A stretch of DNA of 64,000 bases from Herbaspirillum seropedicae (lineage in GTDB: Bacteria > Pseudomonadota > Gammaproteobacteria > Burkholderiales > Burkholderiaceae_D). The notes under the pieces are model-generated. The model was not told where the DNA came from. It saw only the letters and a program-made list of their open reading frames with translations, and searched no databases. Every line of letters begins with the position of its first letter. Within the stretch, counting starts at the first letter, position 1. Where the stretch lies: positions 1,240,001-1,304,000 of the forward strand of contig NZ_CP011930.1 in assembly GCF_001040945.1 (NCBI RefSeq), in the 5' to 3' direction. The position numbers were made by a program, and so were the translations under genes. Shown here piece after piece: positions 63,778 to 64,000 of the stretch.

Positions 63778-64000
63778 TCAGCGGGGACGGCGCGTGGCGC
63801 CCGGTCCCGAACGGGCCAGGAACACGACGCCGGCGGCCACCAGCGAGGTGATGGCCAATCCCATCAGCCCGCCCTGGATGGAGCCGGTGCGCTGTTCCAG
63901 GAAGCCGAAGGCCGTCGGCGCGACAAAGCCGCCGAGGTTGCCGATGGAATTGATCAGGGCGATGACGCCGGCGGCAATGCGCGCATCCAGATAGGCTTGC
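63778..64000 (-). CDS. MFS transporter, hexuronate/glucarate type (only the C-terminus is inside the window)
   Basis: The last 73 codons of a minus-strand gene are present, ending with TGA at 63780-63778; the 5' part is beyond the right edge. The visible part reads INSIGNLGGFVAPTAFGFLE, then a final membrane helix (LMGLAITSLVAAGVVFLA) and a short basic tail. The NSIGNLGGFV motif belongs to the anion:cation symporter branch of MFS, which includes glucarate/galactarate importers. It is 42 bp upstream of gudD, so the two form an operon for glucarate uptake and dehydration. Confidence 0.8.
   Translation of the reverse strand, partial: QAYLDARIAAGVIALINSIGNLGGFVAPTAFGFLEQRTGSIQGGLMGLAITSLVAAGVVFLARSGPGATRRPR

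Noticed and set aside
1..64000. tRNA, rRNA, CRISPR, insertion-sequence or prophage features
   Set aside because: I found no cloverleaf-like sequences, regularly spaced repeats, transposase or integrase genes; composition and gene density are even across the window.

Overview
The window is about 64 kb of GC-rich DNA packed with metabolic genes. It has no tRNA, rRNA, CRISPR array, insertion sequence or phage gene that I can support. The gene set and protein sequences suggest a betaproteobacterium of the Oxalobacteraceae, most likely Herbaspirillum or a close relative. The clues are Entner-Doudoroff catabolism controlled by HexR, TRAP transporters, many LysR regulators and Burkholderiales-like chemoreceptors. 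This assignment is inference from recognition, not a database match.

Layout. 0-1.8 kb: end of a gluconate/idonate utilisation operon (SDR, L-idonate 5-dehydrogenase). 2-4.8 kb: a chemoreceptor and an Ala/Pro-rich lipoprotein. 4.9-12.9 kb: a central-carbon block with two divergent operons, pgi-zwf-hexR-tal leftward and edd-eda rightward. They share a 353-bp control region with two HexR-type boxes and one GntR-type palindrome. 13-15.5 kb: lgt, a LysR regulator and a small cytochrome c. 15.5-22.3 kb: an SDR, a DctP and fused DctQM TRAP transporter, and a two-subunit transketolase, next to a GcvA-type LysR. 22.6-27.9 kb: an exported protein of unknown function, a phospholipase-D-type lipoprotein, and a PepSY/flavodoxin/reductase fusion behind a Fur-like box. 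27.9-34.6 kb: an alpha/beta hydrolase, a LysR, and the tightly coupled homogentisate operon (transporter, hmgA, fahA, maiA). 34.6-38.1 kb: a MaoC-like hotdog protein, fliD with its own sigma-28-like promoter, and an Lrp-type regulator.

38.3-45.7 kb is a leftward amine/amino-acid catabolic cluster: class III aminotransferase, semialdehyde dehydrogenase, FAD amine oxidase, hydroxyacid dehydrogenase and two paralogous GNAT acetyltransferases. 46.3-60.4 kb is a second nitrogen-compound cluster: HAD-like dehalogenase, a complete oligopeptide-type ABC importer, bicupin, FAD amino-acid oxidase, LysR, RidA, aldehyde dehydrogenase, M20 amidohydrolase and a D-serine-dehydratase-like PLP enzyme. A chemoreceptor and a glucarate dehydratase/MFS pair close the window.

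The most interesting signal is a repeated 38-bp operator, ATTMA-N7-TTAAT-N16-ATTMA, where M is A or C. It stands before the aldehyde dehydrogenase of the first cluster, before the bicupin gene, on the LysR/RidA promoter and before the PLP enzyme. A fifth copy lies 20-40 kb away, before the TRAP/transketolase operon. It suggests a single LysR-controlled regulon for an uncharacterised amino-compound pathway. REP-like palindromes with covarying hairpins occur at three intergenic sites, one of them inside the ABC operon.
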